Shown in pieces: positions 16,792-25,891 of a DNA stretch of 64,000 nucleotides. The DNA is taken from positions 94,614-158,613 of the forward strand of contig NZ_JAJUKH010000012.1 of the NCBI RefSeq assembly GCF_021538675.1, in the 5' to 3' direction. Made by a program: the position numbers and the translations under genes. The stretch's first letter is position 1; each line of letters opens with the position of its first letter. The notes beneath the pieces were generated by a model, which searched no databases, had not been told where the DNA came from, and saw nothing but the letters and a program-made list of their open reading frames with translations. The stretch comes from Paenarthrobacter sp. AR 02. Its GTDB lineage: Bacteria; Actinomycetota; Actinomycetes; Actinomycetales; Micrococcaceae.

Positions 16792-17446
16792 TGCGATCCG
16801 GTGGACTACCCGCGGGCTCATTTCGTCCACCTGCCGCCCTACGGTCATTGGACTGGAGAACGTACCCACCGACGGCCCGTTCATTGTGGCCCCCAATCAC
16901 CTCTCCTTCCTTGACAGCGTGATCGTTCAGGCGCTGATGCCACGACCGGTCGCGTTCTTTGCCAAAGCTGAATACTTCACCACCAAGGGCGTCAAGGGCG
17001 CTGTGATGAAGTCCTTCTTTGAAGCTGTTGGTTCCATACCCGTAGAGCGGGGCGAGCAGGCGGCCAGCGTCCAGGCGTTGAAGACCCTGCTGGATATCCT
17101 TGAATCGGGCAAGGGCATCGGCATCTACCCCGAGGGCACCAGGTCCCGCGATGGAATCCTCTACCGTGGACGCACCGGCGTGGGCTGGCTTGCCCTGACT
17201 ACGGGTGCACCCGTCATCCCCGTGGGGCTGATCGGCACAGAGAAGCTCCAGCCGGCGGATAAGAATGCCGTCCGTCCCCAGCACTTCACCATGAAGGTTG
17301 GCGAACCGCTCTACTTTGATAAGACGGGCCCGGATCATTCGCTGCCCGCCCGCCGCGAGGTCACGGACAAGATCATGGATGCCATTGCTCTGCTCAGCGG
17401 ACAGGAACGCTCCACGAGCTACAACCAGAGCAAATCCGTGGACTAG
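16778..17446 (+). CDS. 1-acyl-sn-glycerol-3-phosphate acyltransferase-like (PlsC family)
   Basis: 222 residues with the acyltransferase catalytic HX4D motif NHLSFLD (His41, Asp46) and the substrate-binding motif PEGTRSRDG. The family adds the second acyl chain to lysophosphatidate at the membrane to make phosphatidic acid. Its start lies inside the HAD phosphatase gene, suggesting co-expression. Several PlsC paralogues are usual in actinobacteria, so the physiological acceptor is uncertain. Confidence 0.9.
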   Translation: MAVFDAIRWTTRGLISSTCRPTVIGLENVPTDGPFIVAPNHLSFLDSVIVQALMPRPVAFFAKAEYFTTKGVKGAVMKSFFEAVGSIPVERGEQAASVQALKTLLDILESGKGIGIYPEGTRSRDGILYRGRTGVGWLALTTGAPVIPVGLIGTEKLQPADKNAVRPQHFTMKVGEPLYFDKTGPDHSLPARREVTDKIMDAIALLSGQERSTSYNQSKSVD

Positions 17447-17495
17447 CCACCCGGGCCCTGGCTTGGCCGTGGCATCTGGTGTCGGTCCGGTTCAC

Positions 17496-17501
17496 TAGAC
17501 T
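17496..17501 (+). promoter_or_regulatory. -10 element TAGACT for leaderless uvrC
   Basis: TAGACT, six bases, then the uvrC GTG; no Shine-Dalgarno. Same layout as uvrA and uvrB. Confidence 0.55.
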
Positions 17502-17507
17502 GGACAT

Positions 17508-19523
17508 GTGGCAGATCCAGCAAGTTACCGACCCCAAACAGGTGAAATTCCCACCACGCCGGGCGTCTACCGTTTCCGCGACCCCCACGGCCGGGTCATT
17601 TATGTAGGCAAGGCCAAGAACCTCCGTTCGCGGCTGAATTCGTACTTCGCCAACCCGGCAGGTTTGCTCCCCAAGACCCACGCCATGGTCCATGCTGCCA
17701 GCAGCGTTGAATGGACCGTGGTTGGCAGTGAACTCGAGTCGTTGCAACTCGAATACACATGGATCAAGGAATTCAAGCCACGCTTCAACGTCGTCTTCCG
17801 TGACGACAAGACGTACCCGTACCTTGCTGTGACGATGGGCGAGAAATACCCCCGGGTACAGGTCATGCGGGGCGAGCGGAGAAAAGGGACCAGGTACTTT
17901 GGCCCCTACACAGCCGGTGCCATCCGGGAAACCATGGACACGCTGCTGAGGGTATTCCCTGTCCGCAGCTGCAGTGCCGGTGTGTTCAAGCGGGCCGAGT
18001 CCAGCGGAAGGCCCTGCCTCCTTGGCTACATCGACAAATGTTCTGCGCCATGTGTCGGCAGGGTCACTGCCGATGAGCACCGGGTGCTCGCAGAGGACTT
18101 TTGTTCGTTCATGGGAGGTGAAGCCAAGCGCTTCATCAGCCGGCTCGAGAAAGAGATGGCCTCAGCGGTAGCCGACCTTGATTACGAGCGCGCGGCGGGG
18201 CTCAGGGATGACATCATCGCCCTGCGAAAGGTCTTTGAACGCAATGCCGTAGTGCTTGCCGAGGACACCGACGCCGATGTCTTCGCTTTGCATGACGACG
18301 AGCTGGAGGCCTCGGTACAGGTCTTCCACGTGCGCGGAGGCCGCGTCCGGGGCCAGCGCGGATGGGTGGTGGAGAAGGTCGAGGATGCCACCACGCCCGA
18401 GCTCATCGAACATCTGCTGCAGCAGGTCTATGGCGAGGACAGCGAAGTCCAGGGCCGCATCCCGCGGGAAGTCCTGGTCCCCGAGAACCCCAGCAACCAC
18501 GCTGAACTGACTGAATGGCTGGGAGGCCTTCGTGGTGCCAAGGTGGACATCAGGGTTCCGCAGCGTGGGGACAAGGCTGCGTTGATGTCCACGGTCCGGG
18601 AAAACGCGGAGCAGGCACTCAAGTTGCACAAGACACGGCGTGCCGGCGATATGACCGTCCGGTCCTTGGCCCTCCAGGAACTCCAGGAAGCCTTGGACAT
18701 TCCTGTGCCGTTGCTTAGGATCGAGTGCTTCGACATCTCGCATGTGCAAGGGACCAACGTGGTGGCGTCCATGGTGGTCGTGGAGGATGGCCTTCCCAAG
18801 AAAGCCGACTACCGCAAGTTTTCCATCACCGGTGCCGCCGCGGCGGACGACACCGCAGCCATGCATGACGTCCTGACGCGCAGGTTCCGGCATTACCTGG
18901 CGGACAAGGTGGCACAGGTCCCTGTGGTCTCCGGCGAAATCAGCAACCCCGCCCGGCCCGGAAGTGCCCGCGCAGGTGAGGCACCGCCGTCGGACCCCAC
19001 CATGCCGGCACCGAAAGCCAAGTTCGCCTACCCACCCAACCTGGTGGTGGTGGACGGCGGGCAACCACAGGTCAACGCGGCATCGCGCGCCCTGGCGGAA
19101 CTGGGAGTCGACGACGTCTACGTCGTAGGACTGGCCAAGCGGCTTGAGGAAGTCTGGCTGCCCGACAGCGACTTCCCGGTCATCCTGCCCCGAACCTCCC
19201 AGGGCCTGTACCTTCTCCAACGGATCCGGGACGAAGCCCACCGCTTTGCCATTACCTTCCACCGGCAAAAGCGTGGCAAGGCCATGACGGTTTCGGCGCT
19301 GGACGGGGTTCCTGGCCTCGGTGAAGCGAAACGCAAGGCGCTGGTGGCACACTTCGGCTCGCTGAAGAAAATCCGGGCCGCGTCCGTCGAGGAGCTCACC
19401 TCCGCCAAGGGCATCGGCCCGGCACTGGCAGCCGCTGTTGTCCAGCACCTGGGCTCCACTGCGGACTCCGAGGAGGCAACTCCGGCGATCAACATGACCA
19501 CCGGCGAAATCCTTGAATCTTAG
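17508..19523 (+). CDS. uvrC: Excinuclease ABC subunit C
   Basis: UvrC makes both incisions around a lesion verified by UvrB. At 671 residues it has the GIY-YIG nuclease domain at the N-terminus (TPGVYRFRDPHGRVIYVGKA), a UVR domain (LDYERAAGLRDDI, about 224-236), the RNase H-like 3' nuclease domain (IECFDISHVQGT, VVDGGQPQVNAA) and C-terminal helix-hairpin-helix repeats (VPGLGEAKRKAL, KGIGPALAAAV). A low-complexity Pro/Ala insertion (about 483-503) precedes VVVDGG. It is followed by rapZ-yvcK-whiA, a conserved actinobacterial order. Confidence 0.98.
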   Translation: MADPASYRPQTGEIPTTPGVYRFRDPHGRVIYVGKAKNLRSRLNSYFANPAGLLPKTHAMVHAASSVEWTVVGSELESLQLEYTWIKEFKPRFNVVFRDDKTYPYLAVTMGEKYPRVQVMRGERRKGTRYFGPYTAGAIRETMDTLLRVFPVRSCSAGVFKRAESSGRPCLLGYIDKCSAPCVGRVTADEHRVLAEDFCSFMGGEAKRFISRLEKEMASAVADLDYERAAGLRDDIIALRKVFERNAVVLAEDTDADVFALHDDELEASVQVFHVRGGRVRGQRGWVVEKVEDATTPELIEHLLQQVYGEDSEVQGRIPREVLVPENPSNHAELTEWLGGLRGAKVDIRVPQRGDKAALMSTVRENAEQALKLHKTRRAGDMTVRSLALQELQEALDIPVPLLRIECFDISHVQGTNVVASMVVVEDGLPKKADYRKFSITGAAAADDTAAMHDVLTRRFRHYLADKVAQVPVVSGEISNPARPGSARAGEAPPSDPTMPAPKAKFAYPPNLVVVDGGQPQVNAASRALAELGVDDVYVVGLAKRLEEVWLPDSDFPVILPRTSQGLYLLQRIRDEAHRFAITFHRQKRGKAMTVSALDGVPGLGEAKRKALVAHFGSLKKIRAASVEELTSAKGIGPALAAAVVQHLGSTADSEEATPAINMTTGEILES

Positions 19524-19576
19524 CTAGGGTAAGAAGTTGCGGCAACGACCATTCCGAACTGAACGGGGAACACTTG

Positions 19577-20497
19577 ATGGATGAGGCAACAGGGTCCGGC
19601 ACGGAGCAGGACGGCCTCACGCCGGTCAAACCACCGGAGGCGGAACTGCTGGTAGTGACTGGCATGTCAGGGGCAGGGCGCAGCACGGCCTCGGACGCCT
19701 TGGAAGACCACGGCTGGTACGTCGTGGACAACCTGCCCCCGCAAATGCTGGGTACGTTGGCTGAAATTGTTTCGCACGCCCCCAAATCGATACCCAAACT
19801 GGCCGTTGTGGTCGATGTCCGCAGCAAGGACCTCTTTACTGACATCCAAACGGCACTGGGAGCCTTGAGCGCCACGGGCATCACCTTCCGCGTGCTTTTC
19901 CTGGATGCCAGTGACGAAGTATTGGTCCGCCGGTTCGAGCAAGGCCGCAGGCCCCACCCGCTTCAGGGCGGCGGCAGGATCCTCGATGGCATCGGCATCG
20001 AGCGCGAGGTCCTGCGGGAACTGCGCGAACATGCTGACGTCGTCCTGGACACCACGGAGTACAACGTCCACGGGCTTGCCACGGCCATCACCGAACTGTT
20101 CAGCGACACCGGACCTGTCACCCTGCGTCTGAACGTCATGAGCTTCGGCTTCAAGTACGGGCTTCCCGTGGACGCCAACTTCGTTGCCGACGCACGCTTC
20201 ATTCCCAACCCGCACTGGGTTCCGCAACTCCGGCCGCACACCGGCTTGGATGAGGACGTCAGCAACTATGTCCTCGCGGCCGATGGCGTCCACGAATTCG
20301 TGGACCGCTACGTCAGCGCCCTCGAACCGGTACTGGACGGCTACCGGCAGGAGAACAAGCATTACGCCACCCTGGCCGTTGGCTGCACTGGAGGCAAACA
20401 CCGCTCGGTGGCCGTCGCCGTCGAGCTGTCCAAGCGCCTGGCGCAGTATCCACGCGTCACGGTCACCACCACCCACCGCGACCTGGGGCGCGAGTAG
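19577..20497 (+). CDS. rapZ: RNase adapter RapZ / nucleotide-binding protein
   Basis: 306 residues. P-loop GMSGAGRS (29-36), and the conserved C-terminal half with FGFKYGLPVDA, ARFIPNPHWVPQLRPHTG and GCTGGKHRSV. In E. coli RapZ guides RNase E to GlmZ; in actinobacteria the role is less clear and may concern nucleotide signalling. ATG at 19577 follows GGGGA by 8 bases; a TTG one codon earlier is less likely. The yvcK start overlaps its stop by one base. Confidence 0.95.
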   Translation: MDEATGSGTEQDGLTPVKPPEAELLVVTGMSGAGRSTASDALEDHGWYVVDNLPPQMLGTLAEIVSHAPKSIPKLAVVVDVRSKDLFTDIQTALGALSATGITFRVLFLDASDEVLVRRFEQGRRPHPLQGGGRILDGIGIEREVLRELREHADVVLDTTEYNVHGLATAITELFSDTGPVTLRLNVMSFGFKYGLPVDANFVADARFIPNPHWVPQLRPHTGLDEDVSNYVLAADGVHEFVDRYVSALEPVLDGYRQENKHYATLAVGCTGGKHRSVAVAVELSKRLAQYPRVTVTTTHRDLGRE

Positions 20498-21513
20498 TGG
20501 GGGTCCTGACCGGCCCGTTGCCGCTCATTCCTCCAAAGGGTGTCCCCGGCAGCCAACAGAAGAAAAGCCCGTCGGTGGTCGCCTTGGGAGGCGGCCACGG
20601 GCTGGCAGCGTCATTGTCGGCGCTGCGGCTGCTGACGTCCGAGCTGACGGCAATCGTGACGGTAGCCGACGACGGCGGCTCTTCCGGGCGTCTCCGTGAC
20701 GAGTACGGCGTCCTCCCGCCCGGGGACCTGCGGATGGCCTTGAGTGCGCTCTGCGACGATACCGACTGGGGACGCACCTGGCGGGACGTCATGCAGCATC
20801 GTTTTGACGCCGGCTCGGCCAAGGGCGGGTCGCTGGACAACCATGCCATGGGCAACCTCCTCATCGTCACCCTGTGGGAGTTGCTCGGGGACACGGTCGC
20901 CGGACTGAAATGGGCAGGAGCGCTGCTCGGTGCCCGCGGGCAGGTACTGCCCATGTCGAGTGTTCCCCTCACCATTGAGGGTCGGGCCAGGGTGGAGCTT
21001 CCAGACGGCGGCTACGAACTGCAGACCGTTCGTGGCCAGGCGAAGTGCGCAGTAGCCGGGAAGCTGGAAGACGTCACCCTCCTTCCCGAAGCCGCTCCGG
21101 CCTGCACGGAGGCGCTCACCGCCATCGAACTCGCCGACTGGGTGATCCTCGGGCCCGGCTCCTGGTACACCTCGGTGCTCCCGCACCTGTTGCTCCCTGA
21201 GCTCCGCCAGGCGCTGGGGGACACTGCGGCCAAGCGCTGCCTGACCATGAATCTGGACGTCGAGACCAAGGAAACCTCGGGTATGACGGCAGCGGACCAT
21301 TTGGATGTCCTGCGCCGATACGCACCGGAGTTCAGCGTGGATGTGGTTCTCGCCGACCCCGCCGCAATCCAGGACCTGAAGGCCTTCGAGAAGGCTGCCG
21401 GGATGCTCGGTGCGGAAGTGGTGTTGGGTAGAGTAGGGGCGTCGAGGCGGCGCCCCGTCCATGATCCATTGCTGCTGGCAGCGGCCTACCACGATATTTT
21501 CGGGAACAGTTAG
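20497..21513 (+). CDS. yvcK: Gluconeogenesis factor YvcK/CofD-like
   Basis: 338 residues with GGGHGLAASLSALR near the N-terminus, a glycine-rich nucleotide-sugar binding loop, and NLDVETKETSGMTAADH, typical of YvcK. Members bind UDP-sugars and affect carbon metabolism and cell shape in Bacillus and mycobacteria. GTG start overlaps the rapZ stop (TAGTG). The family fold is CofD-like, but context with rapZ and whiA favours YvcK. Confidence 0.93.
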   Translation: MGVLTGPLPLIPPKGVPGSQQKKSPSVVALGGGHGLAASLSALRLLTSELTAIVTVADDGGSSGRLRDEYGVLPPGDLRMALSALCDDTDWGRTWRDVMQHRFDAGSAKGGSLDNHAMGNLLIVTLWELLGDTVAGLKWAGALLGARGQVLPMSSVPLTIEGRARVELPDGGYELQTVRGQAKCAVAGKLEDVTLLPEAAPACTEALTAIELADWVILGPGSWYTSVLPHLLLPELRQALGDTAAKRCLTMNLDVETKETSGMTAADHLDVLRRYAPEFSVDVVLADPAAIQDLKAFEKAAGMLGAEVVLGRVGASRRRPVHDPLLLAAAYHDIFGNS

Positions 21514-21522
21514 GAACACACG

Positions 21523-22503
21523 ATGGCACTTACTGCGTCGGTCAAGGACGAACTGTCCCGGCTGGACATCAAGAAATCTTCGGTCCGCAAGGCCGAGGTT
21601 TCGGCAATGCTGCGCTTTGCGGGCGGCTTGCACATCATCTCCGGGCGCATCGTCATTGAGGCGGAGGTGGACCTCGCCTCCACGGCGCGGCGCCTGCGCG
21701 CTGCGATTGCCGAGGTTTACGGCCACCAAAGTGAAATCATCGTTGTTTCCGGGGGCGGCCTGCGCCGCGGGAGCCGCTACGTTGTCCGGGTAGTCCGGGA
21801 CGGCGAGGCACTGGCCCGCCAGACGGGCCTGCTGGATGGGCGTGGCCGCCCGGTCCGGGGGCTCCCATCGGTTGTCGTCAACGGTTCAGCAGCTGACGCC
21901 GAGGCTGTCTGGCGTGGCGCTTTCCTCGCGCACGGGTCCCTTACGGAGCCGGGACGTTCGTCATCCCTTGAAGTTACTTGCCCCGGGCCGGAGTCGGCCC
22001 TTGCCCTGGTGGGTGCGGCCCGGCGCCTGGGAATCCAGGCCAAGGCCCGCGAAGTGCGCGGCGTGGACCGCGTTGTCATCCGTGATGGTGACACCATCGC
22101 CACCCTCCTGACCCGTATGGGGGCCCACGATGCCCTGATGGTCTGGGAGGAACGTCGGATGCGCAAGGAAGTCAGGGCCACGGCCAACAGGCTTGCCAAC
22201 TTTGATGACGCCAACCTGCGCCGCTCGGCCCAGGCTGCCGTTGCGGCCGGCGCAAGGGTGGACCGTGCCCTGGAGATCCTTGGCGACGACGTTCCGGACC
22301 ACCTGAAGTACGCGGGGGAGCTCCGCGTTGCCCATAAGCAGGCAAGCCTGGACGAACTGGGCCGGCTCGCTGATCCGCCCATGACCAAGGACGCCATCGC
22401 GGGTCGTATCCGCCGCCTGTTGGCCATGGCTGACAAGCGCGCCCTGGACCTGGGTATCCCGGGCACCGAGGCAAATGTGACTCCCGAAATGATGGACGAG
22501 TAG
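21523..22503 (+). CDS. whiA: DNA-binding protein WhiA
   Basis: 326 residues. N-terminal LAGLIDADG-like region (SAMLRFAGGLHI, AFLAHGSLTEPGRS) and C-terminal helix-turn-helix (SLDELGRLADPPMTKDAIAGRIRRLL). WhiA with WhiB controls sporulation septation in Streptomyces; in non-sporulating relatives it is a conserved regulator of division. ATG follows the yvcK stop by 9 bases with ribosome site AGGAA. Confidence 0.97.
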   Translation: MALTASVKDELSRLDIKKSSVRKAEVSAMLRFAGGLHIISGRIVIEAEVDLASTARRLRAAIAEVYGHQSEIIVVSGGGLRRGSRYVVRVVRDGEALARQTGLLDGRGRPVRGLPSVVVNGSAADAEAVWRGAFLAHGSLTEPGRSSSLEVTCPGPESALALVGAARRLGIQAKAREVRGVDRVVIRDGDTIATLLTRMGAHDALMVWEERRMRKEVRATANRLANFDDANLRRSAQAAVAAGARVDRALEILGDDVPDHLKYAGELRVAHKQASLDELGRLADPPMTKDAIAGRIRRLLAMADKRALDLGIPGTEANVTPEMMDE

Positions 22504-22513
22504 GCCACACCCA

Positions 22514-22519
22514 TAGAAT
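22514..22519 (+). promoter_or_regulatory. -10 element TAGAAT upstream of sodA
   Basis: TAGAAT differs from TATAAT at one base and lies 10 bases after the whiA stop. It would start a leader of about 150 bases before sodA. No clear -35 at 17 bases. Confidence 0.45.
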
Positions 22520-22542
22520 CGAAAAAGTGCGGAGGAAATACT

Positions 22543-22626
22543 GTGAGGGCCCGGCGGGTTGTTCCCGGTGGACGCAGGAGCAGGCTTCTTCGCCAAGGAT
22601 TTCCGGCCGGTCCGCTGGCCGGATGA
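22543..22626 (+). CDS. Possible 27-codon leader ORF upstream of sodA
   Basis: A GTG is preceded by a near-consensus Shine-Dalgarno (ggaggaaa, spacing 4) and opens 27 codons rich in Arg (seven), ending at TGA 49 bases before the sodA start. It sits just downstream of the TAGAAT hexamer. No homologue is recognised. It could be a leader peptide that sets sodA expression, or a chance ORF. Confidence 0.3.
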   Translation: MRARRVVPGGRRSRLLRQGFPAGPLAG

Positions 22627-22675
22627 AATAACGAGTTACCAACCCGGACGTCAGTCCATTACATTGGAGGATTTC

Positions 22676-23299
22676 GTGACAGAGTACGTTCTGCCCGAGC
22701 TCGGCTACGACTACGCAGCACTCGAGCCGCACATTTCGGCAAAGATCATGGAGCTGCACCACAGCAAGCACCATGCGGCCTACGTCGCAGGCGCGAACAA
22801 CGCGCTCTCCCAGCTCGCAGAAGCACGCGACAAGGGCGACTTCGCCAACATCAACCGCCTCTCCAAGGACCTCGCGTTCCACACCGGTGGCCACATCAAC
22901 CACTCCGTATTCTGGAACAACATCTCCCCGGACGGCGGCGACAAGCCCGAAGGTGAACTGGCAGCAGCCATCGACGACGCTTTCGGTTCCTTCGATGCCT
23001 TCCGCGCACAGTTCAGCGCTGCTGCTCTGGCCCTGCAGGGTTCGGGCTGGGCATTCCTTGCCTACGAGCCCATCGGCGGAAACCTGGTCATCGAGCAGCT
23101 TTACGATCAGCAGGGCAACGTTGCGCTCGGCACCACCCCGCTGCTGATGCTGGACATGTGGGAGCACGCCTTCTACCTGGACTACGTCAACGTCAAGGCT
23201 GACTACGTCAAGGCTTTCTGGAACATCGCAAACTGGGCAGACGTCGCCAAGCGCTTCGAAGCCGCACGCACCAACGCCACGGGCCTCATCGTCCTCTAG
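22676..23299 (+). CDS. sodA: Superoxide dismutase, Mn/Fe family
   Basis: 207 residues. Metal ligands are seen in KIMELHHSKHHAAYV, LAFHTGGHINHSVFW and DMWEHAFYLDY, the Mn/Fe SOD pattern. It converts superoxide to peroxide and oxygen in the cytoplasm. Start set at GTG 22676, six bases after GGAGG; the frame is open upstream but the extra residues are not SOD-like. Whether Mn or Fe is used cannot be read safely, though the Mn-type leader of terC shows that manganese is managed here. Confidence 0.95.
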   Translation: MTEYVLPELGYDYAALEPHISAKIMELHHSKHHAAYVAGANNALSQLAEARDKGDFANINRLSKDLAFHTGGHINHSVFWNNISPDGGDKPEGELAAAIDDAFGSFDAFRAQFSAAALALQGSGWAFLAYEPIGGNLVIEQLYDQQGNVALGTTPLLMLDMWEHAFYLDYVNVKADYVKAFWNIANWADVAKRFEAARTNATGLIVL

Positions 23300-23367
23300 T
23301 GGTGAGCAAGGGTTCACGCAGATGTAACAAAAGTCACTTTTAGCGTGAATTCCGGCTAAATGCTGAA

Positions 23368-23399
23368 AAGCCTGCCTCCGCAGTTGCGGGGGCAGGCTT
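23368..23399 (+). terminator. Hairpin terminator after sodA
   Basis: Arms aagcctgcc and ggcaggctt enclose a further five-base-pair GC stem (tccgc / gcggg), giving a nearly continuous 14-bp hairpin, followed by agttaaac. Confidence 0.75.
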
Positions 23400-23467
23400 A
23401 GTTAAACGTAAGATGGATCACGGAAGGCGGTTAGCCTTCAGCAACGTGGCTGGTCGCCCTCCGATCT

Positions 23468-23473
23468 GATAAT
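23468..23473 (+). promoter_or_regulatory. Possible -10 (GATAAT) of the gap operon
   Basis: GATAAT lies about 95 bases before the gap start, in the 170-base stretch after the sodA terminator. A second candidate pair is TTGGAA (23507-23512) with TAGGCG (23531-23536). Neither is decisive. Confidence 0.3.
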
Positions 23474-23569
23474 CACCTCTGCCCAACGGCGTGCGGGGTC
23501 TGTTAGTTGGAAATATCTGATCCGACTCACTAGGCGTGCTTGCAAGAGCACCAAGGAGATTGACACATA

Positions 23570-24580
23570 GTGACCACCCGTATTGGTATCAACGGCTTCG
23601 GCCGCATCGGCCGTAACTACTTCCGCGCAGCACTGGCCCAGGGCGCAGACCTTGAGATCGTCGCAGTCAACGACCTCACCAGCCCCGAGACCCTCGCCCA
23701 CCTCCTGAAGTACGACTCCGTCGGTGGACGCCTCGCCCAGACCGTGGAAGTTGTCGATGGAAGCCTGGTTGTCGACGGTAAGTCGATCAAGGTCCTGGCA
23801 GAGCGCGATCCCGCGAACCTTCCGTGGGGCGAGCTGGGCGTGGACATCGTTATCGAGTCCACCGGTTTCTTCACCAAGGCCGCCGCAGCGCAGAAGCACA
23901 TCGACGCCGGAGCCAAGAAGGTCCTCATCTCGGCACCTGCCAGCGACGAAGACATCACGATCGTGATGGGCGTGAACCACGAACTCTACGACCCTGCAGC
24001 GCACAACATCATCTCCAACGCATCCTGCACCACCAACTGCCTCGGCCCGCTGGCCAAGGTCGTCAACGACGCCTTCGGCATCGAGCGTGGCCTCATGACC
24101 ACGGTCCACGCCTACACGGCCGACCAGAACCTGCAGGACGGCCCGCACGGCGATCTCCGCCGTGCCCGTGCAGCAGCCATCAACATGGTTCCCACCTCCA
24201 CCGGTGCGGCCAAGGCAATCGGCCTCGTCCTGCCCGAACTCAAGGGCAAGCTCGACGGCTACGCCATTCGCGTTCCCGTCCCCACCGGTTCCGCAACGGA
24301 CCTCACGGTGACGGTTTCCCGCGAAGTCACGGTCGAGGAAGTCAACGCCGCAGTGAAGGCCGCAGCAGAGTCCGAACAGTGGGCTGGCATCCTCTCCTAC
24401 ACGGACGCTCCGATCGTGTCCTCGGACATCGTTGGCGACCCGGCGTCGTCCATCTTCGACTCCGGCCTCACCAAAGTCATCGGCAACCAGGTCAAGGTTG
24501 TTTCCTGGTATGACAACGAGTGGGGTTACTCCAACCGCCTCGTCGACCTCACGGAGCTCGTCGCATCCAAGCTGGGCTAG
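23570..24580 (+). CDS. gap: Glyceraldehyde-3-phosphate dehydrogenase, type I
   Basis: 336 residues. NAD-binding GFGRIGR (9-15), Asp35 in AVNDLT favouring NAD over NADP, and the catalytic Cys153 in ASCTTNC. It oxidises and phosphorylates glyceraldehyde 3-phosphate in glycolysis. GTG start after RBS aaggag. pgk begins 9 bases after the stop, so gap-pgk are one unit. Confidence 0.98.
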   Translation: MTTRIGINGFGRIGRNYFRAALAQGADLEIVAVNDLTSPETLAHLLKYDSVGGRLAQTVEVVDGSLVVDGKSIKVLAERDPANLPWGELGVDIVIESTGFFTKAAAAQKHIDAGAKKVLISAPASDEDITIVMGVNHELYDPAAHNIISNASCTTNCLGPLAKVVNDAFGIERGLMTTVHAYTADQNLQDGPHGDLRRARAAAINMVPTSTGAAKAIGLVLPELKGKLDGYAIRVPVPTGSATDLTVTVSREVTVEEVNAAVKAAAESEQWAGILSYTDAPIVSSDIVGDPASSIFDSGLTKVIGNQVKVVSWYDNEWGYSNRLVDLTELVASKLG

Positions 24581-24589
24581 GGTAGACAC

Positions 24590-25816
24590 ATGACATCTCA
24601 CACCCTCAACGAACTCATCGCTGAAGGTGTCCGCGGGCGGTACATTCTGGTCAGAAGTGACCTGAATGTGCCGCTCGACGGCTCTACAGTGACCGACGAC
24701 GGCCGCATCAAAGCGTCCCTGCCGGTCATCAAGAAGCTCTCGGACGCCGGTGCCCGTGTGCTCGTAACCGCCCACCTCGGCCGCCCCAAGGGTGCCCCCG
24801 AGGAAAAGTACTCCCTGAAGCCGGCAGTGGACCGCCTGGCTGAACTCGCGGACTTCTCCGTGCAGCTCGCCAAGGATACCGTTGGCGCCTCCGCCAAGGA
24901 GCTTGCCAGTGGCTTGCAGGACGGGAACGTGCTGGTCCTCGAAAACGTTCGCTTTGACGCCCGGGAAACCAGCAAGGACGATGCCGAGCGCGGCGCGTTC
25001 GCTGACGAACTCGTTGCACTGACAGGTGGCAACGGTGCGTTCGTGGACGATGCTTTCGGTGCGGTACACCGCAAGCACGCCAGCGTTTACGACGTCGCCA
25101 CGCGGCTGCCCTCTTACCTGGGCGACCTCGTCCACACCGAGGTTGAAGTTCTTCGGAAACTGACCAGCGACACGCAGCGCCCTTACGTCGTGGTCCTCGG
25201 CGGTTCCAAGGTCTCCGACAAGTTGGCTGTCATCGACAACCTGCTGGGCAAGGCTGACACCATTCTGGTTGGCGGCGGCATGCTGTTCACCTTCCTGGCT
25301 GCTGCCGGGCACAAGGTTGGAGCAAGCCTCCTGGAGGAAGACCAGATCCCTGTCGTCCAGGACTACCTCAACCGTGCCGCCGACGCCGGAACGTCGTTTG
25401 TCATTCCAACTGACGTGGTGGTAGCCAGCCGCTTCGCAGCGGATGCCGACCACGAGGTTGTCAGGGCCGATGCCATTGAAGAAAGCTCTTTCGGAGCTTC
25501 CGGCATCGGCCTGGACATCGGACCCGAAACGGCCTCGGCTTTCGCAGCACAAATCGAGGGAGCCAAGACCGTCTTCTGGAACGGCCCCATGGGCGTCTTC
25601 GAATTTGAGGCCTTCTCTGCCGGCACCCGTGCCATCGCGCAGGCGCTCACCGACACTGTGGCCTTCACAGTGGTGGGCGGCGGCGACTCAGCGGCCGCGG
25701 TTCGCACCCTCGGCTTTGACGATTCGCAGTTCGGCCACATCTCTACCGGTGGCGGCGCCAGCCTGGAATACCTTGAAGGCAAGGAACTTCCGGGGCTCAG
25801 CGTCCTGGACCGCTAA
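24590..25816 (+). CDS. pgk: Phosphoglycerate kinase
   Basis: 408 residues. N-terminal substrate residues RSDLNVPLDG, the HLGRPKG loop, LENVRFDA, and the C-terminal nucleotide region with GGGDSAAAV and STGGGASLEYLEG. It transfers phosphate from 1,3-bisphosphoglycerate to ADP. A strong hairpin separates it from tpiA. Confidence 0.98.
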   Translation: MTSHTLNELIAEGVRGRYILVRSDLNVPLDGSTVTDDGRIKASLPVIKKLSDAGARVLVTAHLGRPKGAPEEKYSLKPAVDRLAELADFSVQLAKDTVGASAKELASGLQDGNVLVLENVRFDARETSKDDAERGAFADELVALTGGNGAFVDDAFGAVHRKHASVYDVATRLPSYLGDLVHTEVEVLRKLTSDTQRPYVVVLGGSKVSDKLAVIDNLLGKADTILVGGGMLFTFLAAAGHKVGASLLEEDQIPVVQDYLNRAADAGTSFVIPTDVVVASRFAADADHEVVRADAIEESSFGASGIGLDIGPETASAFAAQIEGAKTVFWNGPMGVFEFEAFSAGTRAIAQALTDTVAFTVVGGGDSAAAVRTLGFDDSQFGHISTGGGASLEYLEGKELPGLSVLDR

Positions 25817-25825
25817 GCACCAAAC

Positions 25826-25859
25826 CGGCCGGCAGGACGCCTATGCGTCCTGCCGGCCG
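25826..25859 (+). terminator. 15-bp hairpin between pgk and tpiA
   Basis: A perfect inverted repeat (cggccggcaggacgc / gcgtcctgccggccg) with loop ctat, starting 9 bases after the pgk stop. There is no T-run and tpiA starts 32 bases later, so it may set the pgk:tpiA ratio or stabilise the 3' end rather than end transcription. Confidence 0.6.
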
Positions 25860-25891
25860 TTCCACATCACAACGTAATCTTTGGAGTTCAT

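Noticed and set aside
22559..22675. N-terminal extension of SodA
   Set aside because: Extra 39 residues are unlike any SOD; a strong ribosome site precedes the GTG at 22676.
23438..25552. 704-codon open frame antisense to gap and pgk
   Set aside because: Spans two conserved genes and their gap; no domain seen.
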